NCBI GenBank assembly: GCA_039619475.1
Contig: CM077116.1
Location: forward strand, 175,365,863 to 175,429,862
Source of the DNA: Icerya purchasi
Taxonomy: Eukaryota; Arthropoda; Insecta; Hemiptera; Monophlebidae
Reading direction: 5' to 3'
Length of the DNA stretch: 64,000 nt
Under the pieces are notes generated by a model that did not search any database, had not been told where the DNA came from, and was given only the letters and a program-made list of their open reading frames with translations. A program made the translations under genes and the position numbers. This document shows positions 37,220-49,867 of the stretch, piece by piece. How positions within the stretch are numbered: the first letter of the stretch is position 1; the number at the start of each line of letters is the position of its first letter.

Positions 37220-37227
37220 AGTTCAAC
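37220..37227. repeat. 8-bp target-site duplication, right
   Basis: agttcaac, identical to 36,815-36,822. Confidence 0.8.
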
Positions 37228-39462
37228 CATTAAATGAATAAACTAAAATCTCGGCAAAAATGAACTGGTGTTACTAATGTAACAAATTTTGCTATATGAA
37301 TATTGATAGGCGTAACGAAAACAGGGGGATTGCCGTATTCGCACTTTTTAGTATTACGATTTTCTTTTCATTTTTGTGTCATTACTGTTCCTATGGACCG
37401 ACTCTTGACTTAAATTTCAACTTTTCAGTTAAAAATTGCTTCTTCGCGTTGATTCATTCACTGACGTTTTTTCGTTTTAATTAAACCGACTTTAATTTAT
37501 AAACGTCATTGATGCGTTTTAGTTGCGTTTTCGTTAAAAACCTTTTTTTTTCTTTTTCTTTTTCATTATTATTATTATTTATTCAAATTTATTTCCAGGG
37601 ACTTTTAACATTTCCATTTAATTGTGTTTAAGCTCCATGCTATTTTCTTTCACCGGTTGTTTAATTCCAGAATATTTCATTAATGTTTTTTTCTGTTTTG
37701 TGTAATATTTCATTTTATAACGGCTAGTAAGAATCGTACAATTTTAATGATGGAATTCGAATGTTCCAAGAAAAATAGTCGGTTTTATATTTTTTTGTAG
37801 AATTCGTCTAAAATCTGTACGTTTAGTGTACAACGAATCAGTTTTATCGGAAGAATGCGATCGTACGGTGCTGTGAATGTAAAAGAGCATGCTGTCGAAT
37901 TTAATAGACGCAAGGGGGCCATTTATGCACAGCGGGGATTTGAGAAAAAAATAACGCGCTGTCGAAAATTCGCTTTTGAGAAGAAAAATTTAGTTAATGA
38001 AGTCGGTGTTAAAAGGTTATGTGATAGCAGCAGAAAATATAGTCATTGAATTCTTTTACTTTTACACATGGTGAATTTGTGGAGCAGTGTATATCGTCTG
38101 TCGAAGTACTAGTCGCATCGTTTATTAGAAAAATAAATTTATCTGCGCAGTTACTATAGCTAGAAGAATCGAAGAATTAGCAAAGAGATTTAGAAAATTC
38201 CTTGAAAAATAGTGTCAAAATTTTATTTTTCATTCAGTCACCATCGATTTATTATGTCCGATACGGCACCGCCGTTTGGTAATCATTCGCGGTATTGACT
38301 ATAATTTTTTAAGTACCGAAAAAATGGTGTAGCTCTTCGTTCGATTAAAGACACTAGACAAAAGAATCTCTCGATATTTCCGAAAAAGTTTTATGTCACC
38401 GTAAAAACAGATTTAGTGTCTGAAATTAGAAAATTGATCTGAAATTATAACAAACGATGTGCACGGCCGCCCAGCAGCTACGGTAGGACAAACATTTCGG
38501 GGTTTTACTTTCTTCCAGCTGAAAATCATTTTGAATGTGTGTTCGTATTTATTTACTAATTGAATAAAACTATTAGTATAACCATTTCACCGATGAACAA
38601 TTAATTATTTCTATTATTTAAATTCTTTAAAATATTGACATAAAAATTTTTACTCGTGCAGTCTTCTTTTTTCTCGTATACTTCAAAATATCTCTGTTGT
38701 GTCCGATGAATTATGAAAAGTTGAAAGACCGCTGTAGTAGGATAATGGAGTTAGAATGAGCATTTTTTCTTTTTTTACTTTTAAAATTAAATTACTTTAT
38801 ATCAGATTAAATACAATGTGCTTGATTATTAAACCATCTTTGGTTCAAAAATCGAAAAAAAATATAAATTTTCCCGCGTATATCGACCAGAAGTTGCAGG
38901 TAACGAAACTACATTTTGTTACTCCTAAATAGTTAAAAGTTCAAAAAAAACGCGTTACCTTACGTTTCGTGGCACGTTAGTATTATGGTTAAACATTTAA
39001 AACCAGATTATAAATATGCATATTCGGCGATATTTCTCTCTGGGTTTGGAACATTTCCAATTTCAAAATAGTCCCGAAAATCTCTCTAAATTCGAAAACA
39101 TCTTTTCTTCCCAATTATGCGCGATGATGATCAGAAAAGTTTTATTTAGTCGTACGGGGAACATTTTGTTCTCCCGGAATATATTAAAAGATGTTAACGC
39201 GTAAGTGAAAATAAAACGTAAACCACATTCGGGGCACATAAATTTATGTTTTGATGCGTTTTATGCCTTTTCCAAGTACGTCTTTTCGAGGTCGTGTTTA
39301 TATTTGGATGATACGAAATAAAAATTACATACGAATTTTTTTGGAATTCGCCGGTTCGCACTCGGTACAAAATTTCACTGTTTCTCTTATTATCAATTAT
39401 AGTTTTTCTTTTTTTCCCGTAACAAAGATATTAAGAAGGTAAGGGGTTTTGCTACGGAGTGA
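37228..39462. other. Noncoding stretch
   Basis: Short frames only; the best of them (37,855-38,049, +, 64 residues, basic) has no recognisable motif. No element ends are visible. Confidence 0.45.
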
Positions 39463-39581
39463 GTGACATCATTTGATTTTCTTTATGCACTTCTTATTTC
39501 TACTGCCTACCGTATATAAGATATTACGTGTAATTATATAATTTCTCGGGGCCCAAAATGTCTCCTCCGGGTCCGCCGCTG
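39463..39581. mobile_element. Truncated hAT-type MITE, copy 2
   Basis: It matches the right 110 bp of the element at 5,726-6,363: tttgattttctttatg, ctgcctaccgtatataagatattacgt, ataatttc and aaaatgt. It ends in gggtccgccgctg, which inverted is the canonical cagcggcggaccc. The left part is missing. Confidence 0.55.
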
Positions 39582-42500
39582 GTATTATACATTTTCATTC
39601 GAGCGCACACTATTTTTAATCAAATTTCATCTTTTTAAAGTTCTTATATAGAGACACCTCCTCGGTAAGTAGCCGTCTGGTTTTTCGTACGTTGACACGT
39701 ACGTGTAGGCCTTTCCGGCCTTCTTCTGTTTCTCTCTTGCTGAAAAGCTCCGAAAAACCGTAACAGAGAAATAAATGCTCAGCGTTGAGGATGACGTAAG
39801 AGTAAAATGTACGACTCGTTCGACTGCATCACTAAACGTAGAGTCTAAAATTATAGCGTTCCCGCCGTTCGTTAACCATTTATTACTCGCAGCTCGGGGG
39901 GAGAATAATACCGTCGAAAGTGAAAAATCAAATTTATTGCTTATTTAATAATACCAACGTCGACGGATAGTGTAGCGACTATTTGTTTTCTCCTGAAGCC
40001 GATGTAATCATGATGGCGGCTATTAAAATTATTATTACACCCGAGATACAGGCGTCCGACGTACCACTCAATTGCTTTATAATCAACGAGCTACCATAAT
40101 AATAACTGCGGACTTATTTAATTTCGATCGCCGCGTTCCGACTGTTTCGCTCTACCCCTAAATGACGCGATACATTCACACACGTACTTTATTTTTAATT
40201 GACTGCGACGTACCTTGCAGAAACATTAAACGATTTTTCACTGTACCTCCGCTAGTGTCAATAATACATGCGCGACCGTGACGACAATTATTTAAAAAGG
40301 CGGGGTTAATTTTTAATTCCCCCCCCCCCGCGCGCTAATATAAAATATAATTATTAGCGCGTTCGTTTTAATATCATTTGCATTCCGGGTATGTTCTTAA
40401 AATTTATACGTGTTGTAGCAAAATGCTCGGGATAAGATTGTTTACGACTAGTAGAGACTATACATATAGCTGAACGAAAATTCTACATACATTAGGTTTT
40501 GTTGGCGAACGGAGAATATCGATTAAATCCCAGAATCTTCGTAAATATTCTTGAACTCAAAAGTCCCTTGATACGTAATACCTCAAAAGTACGTTAAAAT
40601 GAAATCGATTAATTAGGAAATTAAGTCGGTATTTTCCACCATAGCAAGTAAGAACAGTTAGAAACGCATATTACTATATATATATATATATATGTATATG
40701 TATATATTGCGCCGATAATCACACAAAACGTAAACAAGGTCAATTAAGCATGATGTTTCTGCGCTGAGGATTCTGTATGTTAAGTTAAAGATAACCGTAA
40801 TTACTAAATTCAAAAAAAAAAAAACGAAATTTGATTTTTTGCGCCGCAGAGACACTCGTCATTTTTTGCGATTTTTTGAACTTTTCGCTAACTTTGAAAG
40901 TTTCGTTGAGGAAATGAAATACGGTTTCGTTTGTAACAAACAGCGGTTTTTTCACCGGTATTATACCATATACCCGGCAAAAAAAAATATATATTTTTTT
41001 TCAAACATTTCCATCCGACGCCCCGAGGACTTACTAAATGAGTGCTCTACTTTCTACTTCAGTTTGCTGAGACTTGGTTTTCCAGCTCCATATTGCGCAT
41101 CTTATGTCCTATCATTTCCCTCTCCACAGATTGTTCCTATTATTATTTGTTCCTTTCTCTTAACAACATTTGATGATACCGTATAAAGATATAATTGATT
41201 CCCTCCTATTCTAATTATTTCTGGGTAAAGGTCCCCCCGGTTGACAGGTCCAAAAAAAAAATAAATTAAATCAATTAAATCAATTAAATCAATAAAAAAA
41301 TATATACAGTTTTCTTATAAAGCGGTCCTTGATATATTCCTTTTTGGTTTCCTCAAACTTTTCAGTTACTGTTTAAATGAACACTTTTTTTTTTTTTGCT
41401 GTTTTTAATGCCAAAGGGAGAAAGGTTTTGAATAATTTTCGATTTTTGCGAAAGGACTTTTGTATTTTATTTTATACTTTGAATTTCACTTTTAAAGGGT
41501 TATCATCTGGCGATGAGTTATGAATTTTTTGAAGGGTGATTTTTCGGCTCGCTTTAAATTCCGTATTATACATATATATTCTTGGCGGTTTTTTTTTTTT
41601 TTTTTGGAATTTTTTGCCGCCCGGGGTGGTAATATAGTTCGGAGTTACAGATGTGGTTTTAAAGAGAATTTTAATTTTTGATATCCAATTTTGAAGTTCA
41701 TAAGTCTGTGATGACCGTTAATTAGTTATTGGATATATTCGAATTGTAAACTTTTTGTCGTTTCCGAACCACCGTATTAGGATTATTCCGTGCATCGTAT
41801 GTGTACGGAATTCTACAAAGGAAACAAGGAAAATGTAAGTTTTAAAATTGCAGCACCGCTATTTACATTTTCATTTCGAAACAAAGGGTATTAATATGTC
41901 GGTAGTGTACGGGCGAATAAGATTACGTTCTAATAGTTTAAAGATTATTCACAGATTTAATTTTAGTTGCCGGCAAGGAACGTTATTTTGTATGACTATA
42001 CACCTCCATTTTTCTCTCAAAACTATCGAACAGAGCTACCAGTTGCGTAATACTAGTTTAATAATCCTAAAATTTTAACGAGGGAGACAGAAAAGACCAG
42101 TTAACCCCAACCCACATACTCCGTTATTTATTATAACTGAAATAGTTATAAACACCAAGAAATAAAATTCCGGAAAAATAATGTTATATTAAGTAAGTAG
42201 TAAAAATATAGTAGATATTGTCGAAAAAAAAGCTGTGAAATGGTAATTAATATAATACGAAAAATACATAATTGGATGGGTTATATTAATACCGTTATTA
42301 TAATAAATTAATATTTTTAGTAAATAAATGTAGCCTAGCCGAAGTTTCGGGAAAATGGAAAAGAAAAAAAAACACCCGAAAATCTGGAAAAAATTAATGC
42401 GAGTTTTCAATATTACTTTGTTATTTCAATAGATCAGGAGTTGGCAAAAACTGTTTTTTTAGAAAGGGCCTGATTGTAAAAATTTTAGGCTCGACAGAGT

Positions 42501-43100
42501 AGCCAACATGAAGATGCAAATGGGTTATTATTTTCTCATAGAGAAAAAAAAAAAACGTTAATTTATTTATTAAGAATTGATACTTTCGCATAATATATGC
42601 ACATTTTACTTTTACTTACGAAAGAGAACGAATAAAATATTTACAAATTTGGGTATTAAAAAAAAAGGTTATTATAAAGTAGATTAAAATTTCTAATGTG
42701 AAGATTGTTTTTTCCGAGATAATATGTGTCATCTCATACTGGAGTTCGAAATTAGTACTTCCCAGAATTAGAGTTGTTTACAAATTTTTAATAACAATCT
42801 GAATTGCGATTTATTTTAAATGGTCTTTTGTCACATTGGTAAGTATTCCGACATACATATGTAAATTCCCGCGCAAACGATTAAAATTGAGCATATTTAT
42901 CTTCCGAAAGATATTTACAAAAATTGAGTTATAGATTCTTTTCATTAAACATTTCATTTTTAACATAACTTTGCTAATCAATCGCTTCCAGTTGAAGGTC
43001 TGACGGAAACCCCTTCAATTATACAGTCAACTGGATTTCGAAACACGGAGAAATACTTTTTGCATCTGTATCGAGATAAAACGCTGCTGTAACTATAGTA
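39582..43100. other. Noncoding stretch, GC-richer at 39.65-40.35 kb
   Basis: The first 700 bp is CpG-richer than its surroundings but has no supported exon. A C10 run lies at 40,320-40,329 and (TA)n at 40,675-40,692. The 115-residue frame at 40,839-41,186 and others have no known domain. Confidence 0.4.
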
Positions 43101-43763
43101 TACAAGGTACGATCAATAAGTACCGGGGGGGGGGGGATTTTCTAAATAAAACAAGTCTGTGTTACCTTGCGGGGGGGGGGGGTAAATTTATTTAATCTCC
43201 TTCAAAATAACTTCCATCCGAAGCAAACACATATACGTCAACGATTGACGCAATCATCCATAACATTTTTGAATGTTTCTTAGATGGGACTTTCAGAGGT
43301 TCAAATGTATTTTTCGACAAAGTGCTAAGCCGACGGAAGAGAAAAAAATCACACGGGGAGCCATGGATCTGGCGAATACGGTGCCCGCCGAAGGATAGTT
43401 TAGTTTCGTCAAAAAAATCCGCGCTTTGTGCGACGGCGCATTATCGTGGTGCAAAATCCAACTGTTGTCGGCGGCCCACAAATCCGGCCGTTTTCTGGCG
43501 CACTGCATCTCTCAAACGCTTCAAAACAGCAAGGTAATACTGCTCGTTGTGTCACCCGGTGGTAAAAACTCGTAATAAACAACACGCCTCGGTAATCGAA
43601 GAAAACTGTGAATATAACCTCGATTTTCGAGCGACTTTGGCGCGCTATATTTTCAGTTTCAGCTCGCCCTTGATTCGCTGTGTTTGCACGTCGTATTCAT
43701 AGATATCCCCATGTCTCGTTTTCCGTCATTATCCGTTTCATGAAGTTCGGATCACTTTGAGCC
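43101..43763 (-). mobile_element. Truncated, dead mariner element of another subfamily
   Basis: On the minus strand the sequence encodes scattered mariner transposase pieces in several frames: an IMTENETW stretch where ITGDETW is expected, then VLKRLRDAV-like text and NSWILHHDNAPSHKA. Last comes a decayed SPDxAPxxFF box. The first catalytic Asp position reads Asn and frameshifts abound. The left end, tacaaggtacgatcaataag, looks like a mariner terminal repeat and is followed by long G runs. The 5' half is missing. It differs clearly from the intact element at 54.7 kb and is older. Confidence 0.75.
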
Positions 43764-46370
43764 CTGGAAGATTTTTAATACCACGGGGTATATAATAGAG
43801 TTCATTTAATATATCTATAAATATTATTGTGTCAATGAAAACGACCTGAAAATTACTAATAATATAGAACGATATTCGTAAAAAAAAAAATCTTGTAGTA
43901 ACGGAGTTTGTAAAATAAACATCCAAAAAAATCTAGGCAATCCATAGTCTCTTGCTGTATTGAAAATGACAGAAAAAACGGATGATGAACAAAACACGCT
44001 TTTAGGATGTGTTTTTGATTACACTTTTTTTCTCAAGTTGCTGCAGATAAAAGAAACTCAACAACACAAAAGCCCGCTACAACTTGCGAAATCGGTCGTC
44101 GCCCGAGCGGTAAAAAGTGCTCTATTATGCTCGTTTAAATTTCTACTAGGAGGGAAGTTAGTTCGAGGCGAACTAATCTAATTTGGCGCGGAAAGACCAC
44201 GAAGTCGCCCGGTGCTTATGCAGTATCGATGCGTGTACACGTGACTTGGACCGTGATTATATCATTACGGTGCGAAAAGTCTGGTGGCAGCGTGTCGGTC
44301 TCGTATAGTCGAAAACCGATTCTGGACCGTGTCTAACTGCGACGAAGTTTCGTATGGCACGAAAGCTTAAAAATGATCATACACTCCTAGCGGTAACTGC
44401 GACCAAGGTGTCCGATATAAAAATATATTGGTCCACACGGAAAACTGAAAGGAAGTGGTTAGCGCGCCAGAAAGAAAGAGAAAAAGCAAGAGATGAACAA
44501 AAGAGGTCCACACACAGACACACACAGACGCGCGCGCGCCGATTGTCGGGGCAAAAGATCGGTAAAGGAGAACGCTTCGTGTCGGTGCCGAAGCTGTGGC
44601 GCGGTATTTCACACCTTGCCTCAACTTCTGATTCGTGTATATTTTCTTCAGCTATCTACGAGAGTCGTTCTTTGTTGGAGTTTTACTGCACTGGCCATAA
44701 TAGGTGCTTTCTTGGCTGTTTAGTATTCGTATTTTTCTTCCGTACCATACGAACCCTCCGACGATGAAATACCGTCTGCGAACTAGGCGTCCTTCTCTTA
44801 CGAAAACCGCGCTGCTGTGAATATCGTCGCAGTCGAACCACACATCGGAGATCTCCGGCACGCAGGCAGCTCCAGCAACTGCAGCCACACTTCAGAAAAA
44901 TACAAAGATTGAACACGATCGGACGCACTAGAATTTCCTTTTCCTCATTTATCACCTGACCCTAGTCAATATTAATAACTCCCCCGTCTTACAATATGTC
45001 ATTTCGGCTATGTTTAACCATCGCCGCTCGTTTCAAACGCTCTAACACGTTAATCGCTGTAATATCCGTAAGCTAACCTGCTCACTAACACTACATTTTC
45101 GCCGGCAAACAGCCGATTCGAGCCTTCCTACATAAGTTTGGCTAAGCACTAAACGCGGATAACACGACTTTTTATCATATACACACAGACACACACGCAC
45201 ACATGTGTTGCATTATCCGAATAAATCCCGTCGAGACATAACTCATTTTAAGGTATTGAAATCCGTTTAAAATTCTTTTCTCCCGGTGTGCTCTAACACA
45301 TAAAGTGTGTGCAGGCGAAGGAAGAACGACGGAGTTTTTAACCGTATGCTACGCAATAACAGTATAAAACACACCGCACCTTCTAAATGATTATTATTTA
45401 TGCATCGGCTGGAATGTCCTCTCTTATAATGTGAACATATTCCTCGCATTATATTCATATTATCTGGTTGTTTGTTGCGTTTTCGCAAGCGTTCGACGAT
45501 CAGTCTACTTTTCTCTGCCATACATCTTTCCGAAAATTGTGACATTTCTAAGCTGTTTCGTTTCTTAGACCAACTGGAAAATTATACCGATCGCGTAAAA
45601 TTCTAGTTTGCGCCATGTACGCGTCGTCGTCTACTTTTGAAGCATTTCATTCTACTATCACCTATAAAATCACACGTTAATAAATTGTGCAAAATATTCC
45701 GAACGTTACAAAAGCTTCGTTACTTCCGAGTGTCCTTATCGAAGATAATAACGAAACTTGACGATTTTGAAAGTTTTAAGAAACCCGGAAGACTATAGTT
45801 GAACTTGAAATAGTTCAGGTTCTGCAGAAGTTGTTTGATCATCGTCGCCCGACAGTTACCTATAGAAGACGGTAAACACATTTCTGTAAATTTTTTCGCG
45901 TTTGGCTTTATATACATAGATGTACTACTGCTCATAAATTCGTGACAAATTATGATTTTACTTCTGTTTTCGCTAATATGGCAACATCGAAGAATAGTAA
46001 AGAATAAGAAACAGGTAATAAGATATTTAAAAACGAACTCTTAGTCTCTCAAATATAAATAATGAATTGTAAGAGGCCGAAATTCTGAGATGTGGGAGAT
46101 GTCCGGTACTGTGTGTATGTCCATCAACACGCATTTTCCCTTTGGCTAGTTTCCCTTTACAATGTATTAATTTTTCTCGGGGTCTATTCCTTCCCCTTAG
46201 CGCCTATTTTACGGTACAACCGTAAATGAGCCAACAAATATAATGAAATGCACCAGAGGTATGCAATCTTTGTCCGTTCAGCGCTTAAAATTACATATTA
46301 AGTTCAAAGAAGTTCCGATTAAAATTAAAGGTTAACTTTTAATTGTTCGTCGGTAAAAGCGCGTACTATT
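43764..46370. other. Noncoding stretch with a GC/CpG-richer block
   Basis: The block at 44,100-45,150 is CpG-rich with overlapping frames on both strands (137 residues at 44,354-44,767, +; 90 and 78 residues at 44,652-44,955, -). A (CA)n/(CG)n tract lies at 44,508-44,540. None of the frames shows a domain. As with the 7.9-kb island, it could be a promoter or first-exon region, but no precise signal is visible. Confidence 0.35.
45720..45935 (-). pseudogene. Possible decayed Kunitz-like domain
   Basis: The minus-strand frame contains MCLPSSIGNCRATM, then NYFKFNYS. Kunitz inhibitor domains begin C-x-LP-x3-G-x-CRA and later have C-x2-F-x-Y-x-GC. The first half fits with one residue missing between the first Cys and LP. 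In the second half the cysteines are gone. An acceptor-like tttacag lies just before. The match is short and could be coincidence. Confidence 0.2.
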
Positions 46371-46665
46371 AATAAGTAAATCAATAAGTAAATCAATAAA
46401 TAAATCAATAAATAAATCAAATCAATAAATAAATCAATAAATACATCAATAAATAAATCAATAAATAAATCAATAAATAAATCAATAAATAAATCAATAA
46501 ATACATCAATAAATACATCAATAAATAAATCAATAAGTACATCAATAAATAAATCAATAAGTACATCAATAAATAAATCAATAAATAAATCAATAAATAC
46601 ATCAATAAATAAATCAATAAATAAATCAATAAATACATCAATAAGTACATCAATAAATAAATAAA
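46371..46665. repeat. 12-bp minisatellite, about 24 units
   Basis: Units are aaataaatcaat with three variants: aaatacatcaat, aagtacatcaat and aagtaaatcaat. One unit has a 5-bp insertion (aaataaatcaaatcaat). The variants recur in patterned order, which shows expansion by copying blocks of units. Because 12 is a multiple of 3, minus-strand frames stay open and give a false 152-residue Ile/Leu/Phe/Asp repeat protein. Confidence 0.95.
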
Positions 46666-47199
46666 CTATAAATTTCTTCTGATAACTCGTTTTTATAATA
46701 AATACCACGATACGCAAAGGGATGTCGGTAAATTTGCAACAACCGGTGTTCGCTTTAGCGCAGACGGTCCCCGTTCTGCGCATTATTCCGTTATTCCGGC
46801 AGTAGCCGATGTCTCCCTCCGCAATATTTAGAAAGTTATATATTATATAAAGAAATTTTGTATTTAATTTTTTCTTCGGGAAAGTTTTTTGTCATTCTTA
46901 TTATATCTCCAGCAATACTTCGCTTAATGTTCAAAAATTATACGAAAATTAATTTTGTTACATCTCCGCCACTCCCAAATTCCCCTAGAACGCTTTCGAA
47001 ACACACTGTCCGCGTGAACATAGAAAATTCTCTCTCTATAAAAAAAAAAAAAAAAAAAAAAATCGCTGTATTCACACAGTTTCAAATTATAATATGTAAC
47101 AACAATAAACAATAATTTAGTTTCGTTATTTTTTTTTTTATTAAAACTTATTTTTTCAAAAATTAAATAGTTCGTTTGGCTTCATAGACTTAATAAATA
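46666..47199. other. Noncoding stretch
   Basis: Contains a poly(A) run at 47,040-47,062. No element ends or domain-bearing frame. Confidence 0.5.
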
Positions 47200-48490
47200 T
47201 AATTCAATTCAAATCTTTTATTATTATCAAAAATTATATTCGCTTACGTGTTGCGCGAATAAAATAAACGTATTTGCGGTTGGAAGTAAATAAATATAGG
47301 AATTTATAAAATTTAAAACTGTATAAATGTTTAGTCATTTAAATATTTACTATTATACGCATATTATTATTTATCAGCAGCTGGTCAGTCAAAATCTCAT
47401 AGTGTAACCTCTTCTTGAATTTCAGATTAGACGGTCTGTTGCTCATTTAATATTGTTCACCGTTTTTCCCGATCTCGGGTAATCCTCGTCCAGGCGAAAT
47501 GTTTGTCTGAATTCAAAGTCCCATCTCAAATGCCGTCGTTTCCGCGGCCTTTTCACTCCTCGTGGATACCAGTGTAAAATTCTCGTTGCCCGTCTTTGAT
47601 CCGCTCTTCTCACCGTATGGCATATTTTATTTATTCTTTCTACCATAATTGTCACTTAGGTTTTATCACAAATTCACTTTGTCTTTGTTCGTAATTAACA
47701 TATATCCATTGACCTCTGGGCTACTTGCAATCAGTGCTTGTAACTTTTGGTTAATATCCAAGTTTCATATGTCGTCCATAGAAAAATACATTGATCGAAC
47801 GCTTTCTTTTTCAAGTATAATGGACATTTTTGATTTGAAAATACTAATTGAATTCCGTCAAAGCGCTGCCCATCCAAGTCTGGTTCTTCTGTTCATTTCT
47901 CGGTTAACGATCCCGTAATGCTTATTTGTTGTCCCAAACATCTATATACATTCTTGAACTATCGCAAGATTTTTGTCTTCTAATTAAATTTTCTTTTTTG
48001 AGTATAAACTTGTTTAAAATTATTTTAGTTTGTTGTGGGTTAAGCCTACTGCATTGCCAATTTCATTTAATTCTCTATTTACCTTTGTAATTCTCCCGTA
48101 CTTTGTGCTATCAGCAAATCTTCAGCGATTCTAAATATTCACCGTCGATAATAATTTCGAAGTTTTATCAATTCAACTGTTAGAAGAGACTGTAATATAC
48201 TCACGAATAATCGCGACAATAAATTATTGCCTTGTCTCATCACTCTGAATTCTGGTGTTATTTCACGCAATCTTACTGCTGATTTTCCTTTGTATTTCAT
48301 TAGTAGTTTTCTATGTATCAATCATCTCTGCTCCATGTTCTCTTTCAGTTAGCTCATTTGTATGTACGGAATCGAAAGCTTTTTCGTAATCTTTAAAAGC
48401 TAACATCACTAACGACTGTTCATATTCTTTGTTCCGACTGATTCTAATAGCGTGTATATGATCGGCTGTGCTAAATCCTCAATATATACG
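47200..48490 (-). mobile_element. Decayed RTE-type LINE fragment (3' half)
   Basis: On the minus strand, from high to low coordinates, there is an RT block with GFSTADHIHAIR, NKEYEQSL and AFKDYEKAFDSV (48,370-48,488). Next comes VMRQGNNLLSRLF where RQGDxLSPxLF is usual (about 48,208-48,245), then AEDLLI in place of the ADD box (about 48,110). A C-terminal segment ARRILHWYPRGV-like to RWDFEFRQTF (47,443-47,655) follows. The 3' end is A-rich, aataataaaagatttgaattg. Multiple frameshifts and stops, loss of the first catalytic Asp in the RQGD and ADD boxes, and 5' truncation show it is dead. The DYEKAFDSV and RQG text point to the RTE clade. Confidence 0.65.
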
Positions 48491-48674
48491 AGTATATACG
48501 CTTATTCTAGTAAGCAGTTTTCCCGGGGGTTTGTATATTATGCATAACTTTATAGAGAATACATACGAATAGCTCTACGTCTAAAAACATATAATAACGA
48601 CGATAATTTAATAATAAGAGCTAATAAATTTTGCATAAGCCAATTAGAACTTCCGTTTAACTAAACCAAATAAT

Positions 48675-48830
48675 AACTATAAGATTTTGTTATTACTTTA
48701 GATAGTTTAAATTTGCTCAATGTGATAAATCTATACATATATATATATATTGTGAACACATATTCCTGTGAAATTTCTAAACATGAGCACATTTAAACTA
48801 TCTAAAGCAACAATAATCGTATAGAAAACT
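48675..48830. repeat. Imperfect inverted repeat (foldback) around a TA-rich core
   Basis: Arm ctttagatagtttaaatttg (from 48,696) pairs with the inverted copy ending at 48,807, with about 23 of 25 bases matching. Weaker pairing extends the arms outward for some 20 bp. The loop is TA-rich. It could be a short foldback MITE or hairpin-forming relic. No duplications are evident. Confidence 0.6.
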
Positions 48831-49420
48831 TATGTTGAAGTTTGAAATTAAAATAGATCATCTAGAGTTACTAATTCGGCGCAACTGTGAGATGAAATGC
48901 ACTTTTGTTCTAATTATGAATATTAATGACAACACACACTAAACACCAATTATTAATAATGATAATGAATAATGAATAATAAATAATAACAATAAATAAC
49001 AATAAATAATGACAATATAATGGATTACTCAACACATGCATTAGTTTTGGCGTATTGACAGACTTTGAAATTCGCAGCAATCGATGAGGAACTTGATTCG
49101 GCCATCATTTTCGTGTTATTTTGTGTTTGTACATTACAGTTAATGTTTGCAAGCATTTCCGCTGCAAAATTTAAAAACTGACTGCATACTATTTTTTTTA
49201 AAGCAGCAATATTTCGAATTTCCAAATAATTAAAAAATTTAATCTGTGCATATCTCTCACTATTATATAAAATAATTTTTTACAATAAAATATATTCTTT
49301 CATAATTGTATATAATTTTACCTAGGTGGAGGTATATTTTTCAATTACGTTGGGTATTAAAATTGAATGTAAACTAGAAAGTAAAGTAATTCATAATATT
49401 ATTTAAATTTCTTGTTACAA
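48831..49420. other. AT-rich noncoding stretch
   Basis: Contains short aat/aac repeats near 48,950-49,015. No coding evidence. Confidence 0.5.
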
Positions 49421-49424
49421 TCCG

Positions 49425-49465
49425 GGGCTTGGCGCGCAAGGCACCCTGGTGGCGAAGCCTTCTAG
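49425..49465 (+). mobile_element. Possible Helitron 3' end
   Basis: caaggcaccctggtggcgaagccttctagt has a 5-bp stem (aaggc/gcctt), a gcgaagcc motif and a terminal CTAG before T, as in Helitron 3' ends. A possible 5' end (tctatacatata at 48,730) would make a 736-bp element, but that motif lies inside the foldback loop, so the pairing is doubtful. Confidence 0.3.
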
Positions 49466-49830
49466 TAATTAAAGTTAGTGTTTCTTTGAAATCAAAAAAA
49501 AAATTAATTTAAAATATTTTTATGCTTCTTATTTGATGTAAAGACGTAAATAATCGTCAACAATTTTTTCAACTGTCTGTTTCCACTTTTTCTGACAATA
49601 AGTTAAAAATGACTCAACGGATTGTAATAAAATTTACGCAGTTGCAACCTAAAATTTACACAGTTGCAACCTAAAATTTACTATTTGAATTATTTCGATA
49701 TCTTAAGAGGTTTTGAGGATAACCGCGGAAATGAACCCAAGTCCAATTTTAAGAACAAATAGATAATTTTACCACGCAAGAATATTACCACGGTACAGTT
49801 CTCAAAAAAAGTATTTATTCTAAAATATGT

Positions 49831-49863
<33 letters not shown>

Positions 49864-49867
<4 letters not shown>

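Noticed and set aside
44354..44767. 137-residue plus-strand frame
   Set aside because: It crosses a (CA)n/(CG)n tract, overlaps equally long frames on the other strand, and has no domain or splice support.
46325..46783. 152-residue minus-strand frame with a repeating FIDLFID pattern
   Set aside because: It is a translation of the 12-bp minisatellite; the unit length keeps every frame open.
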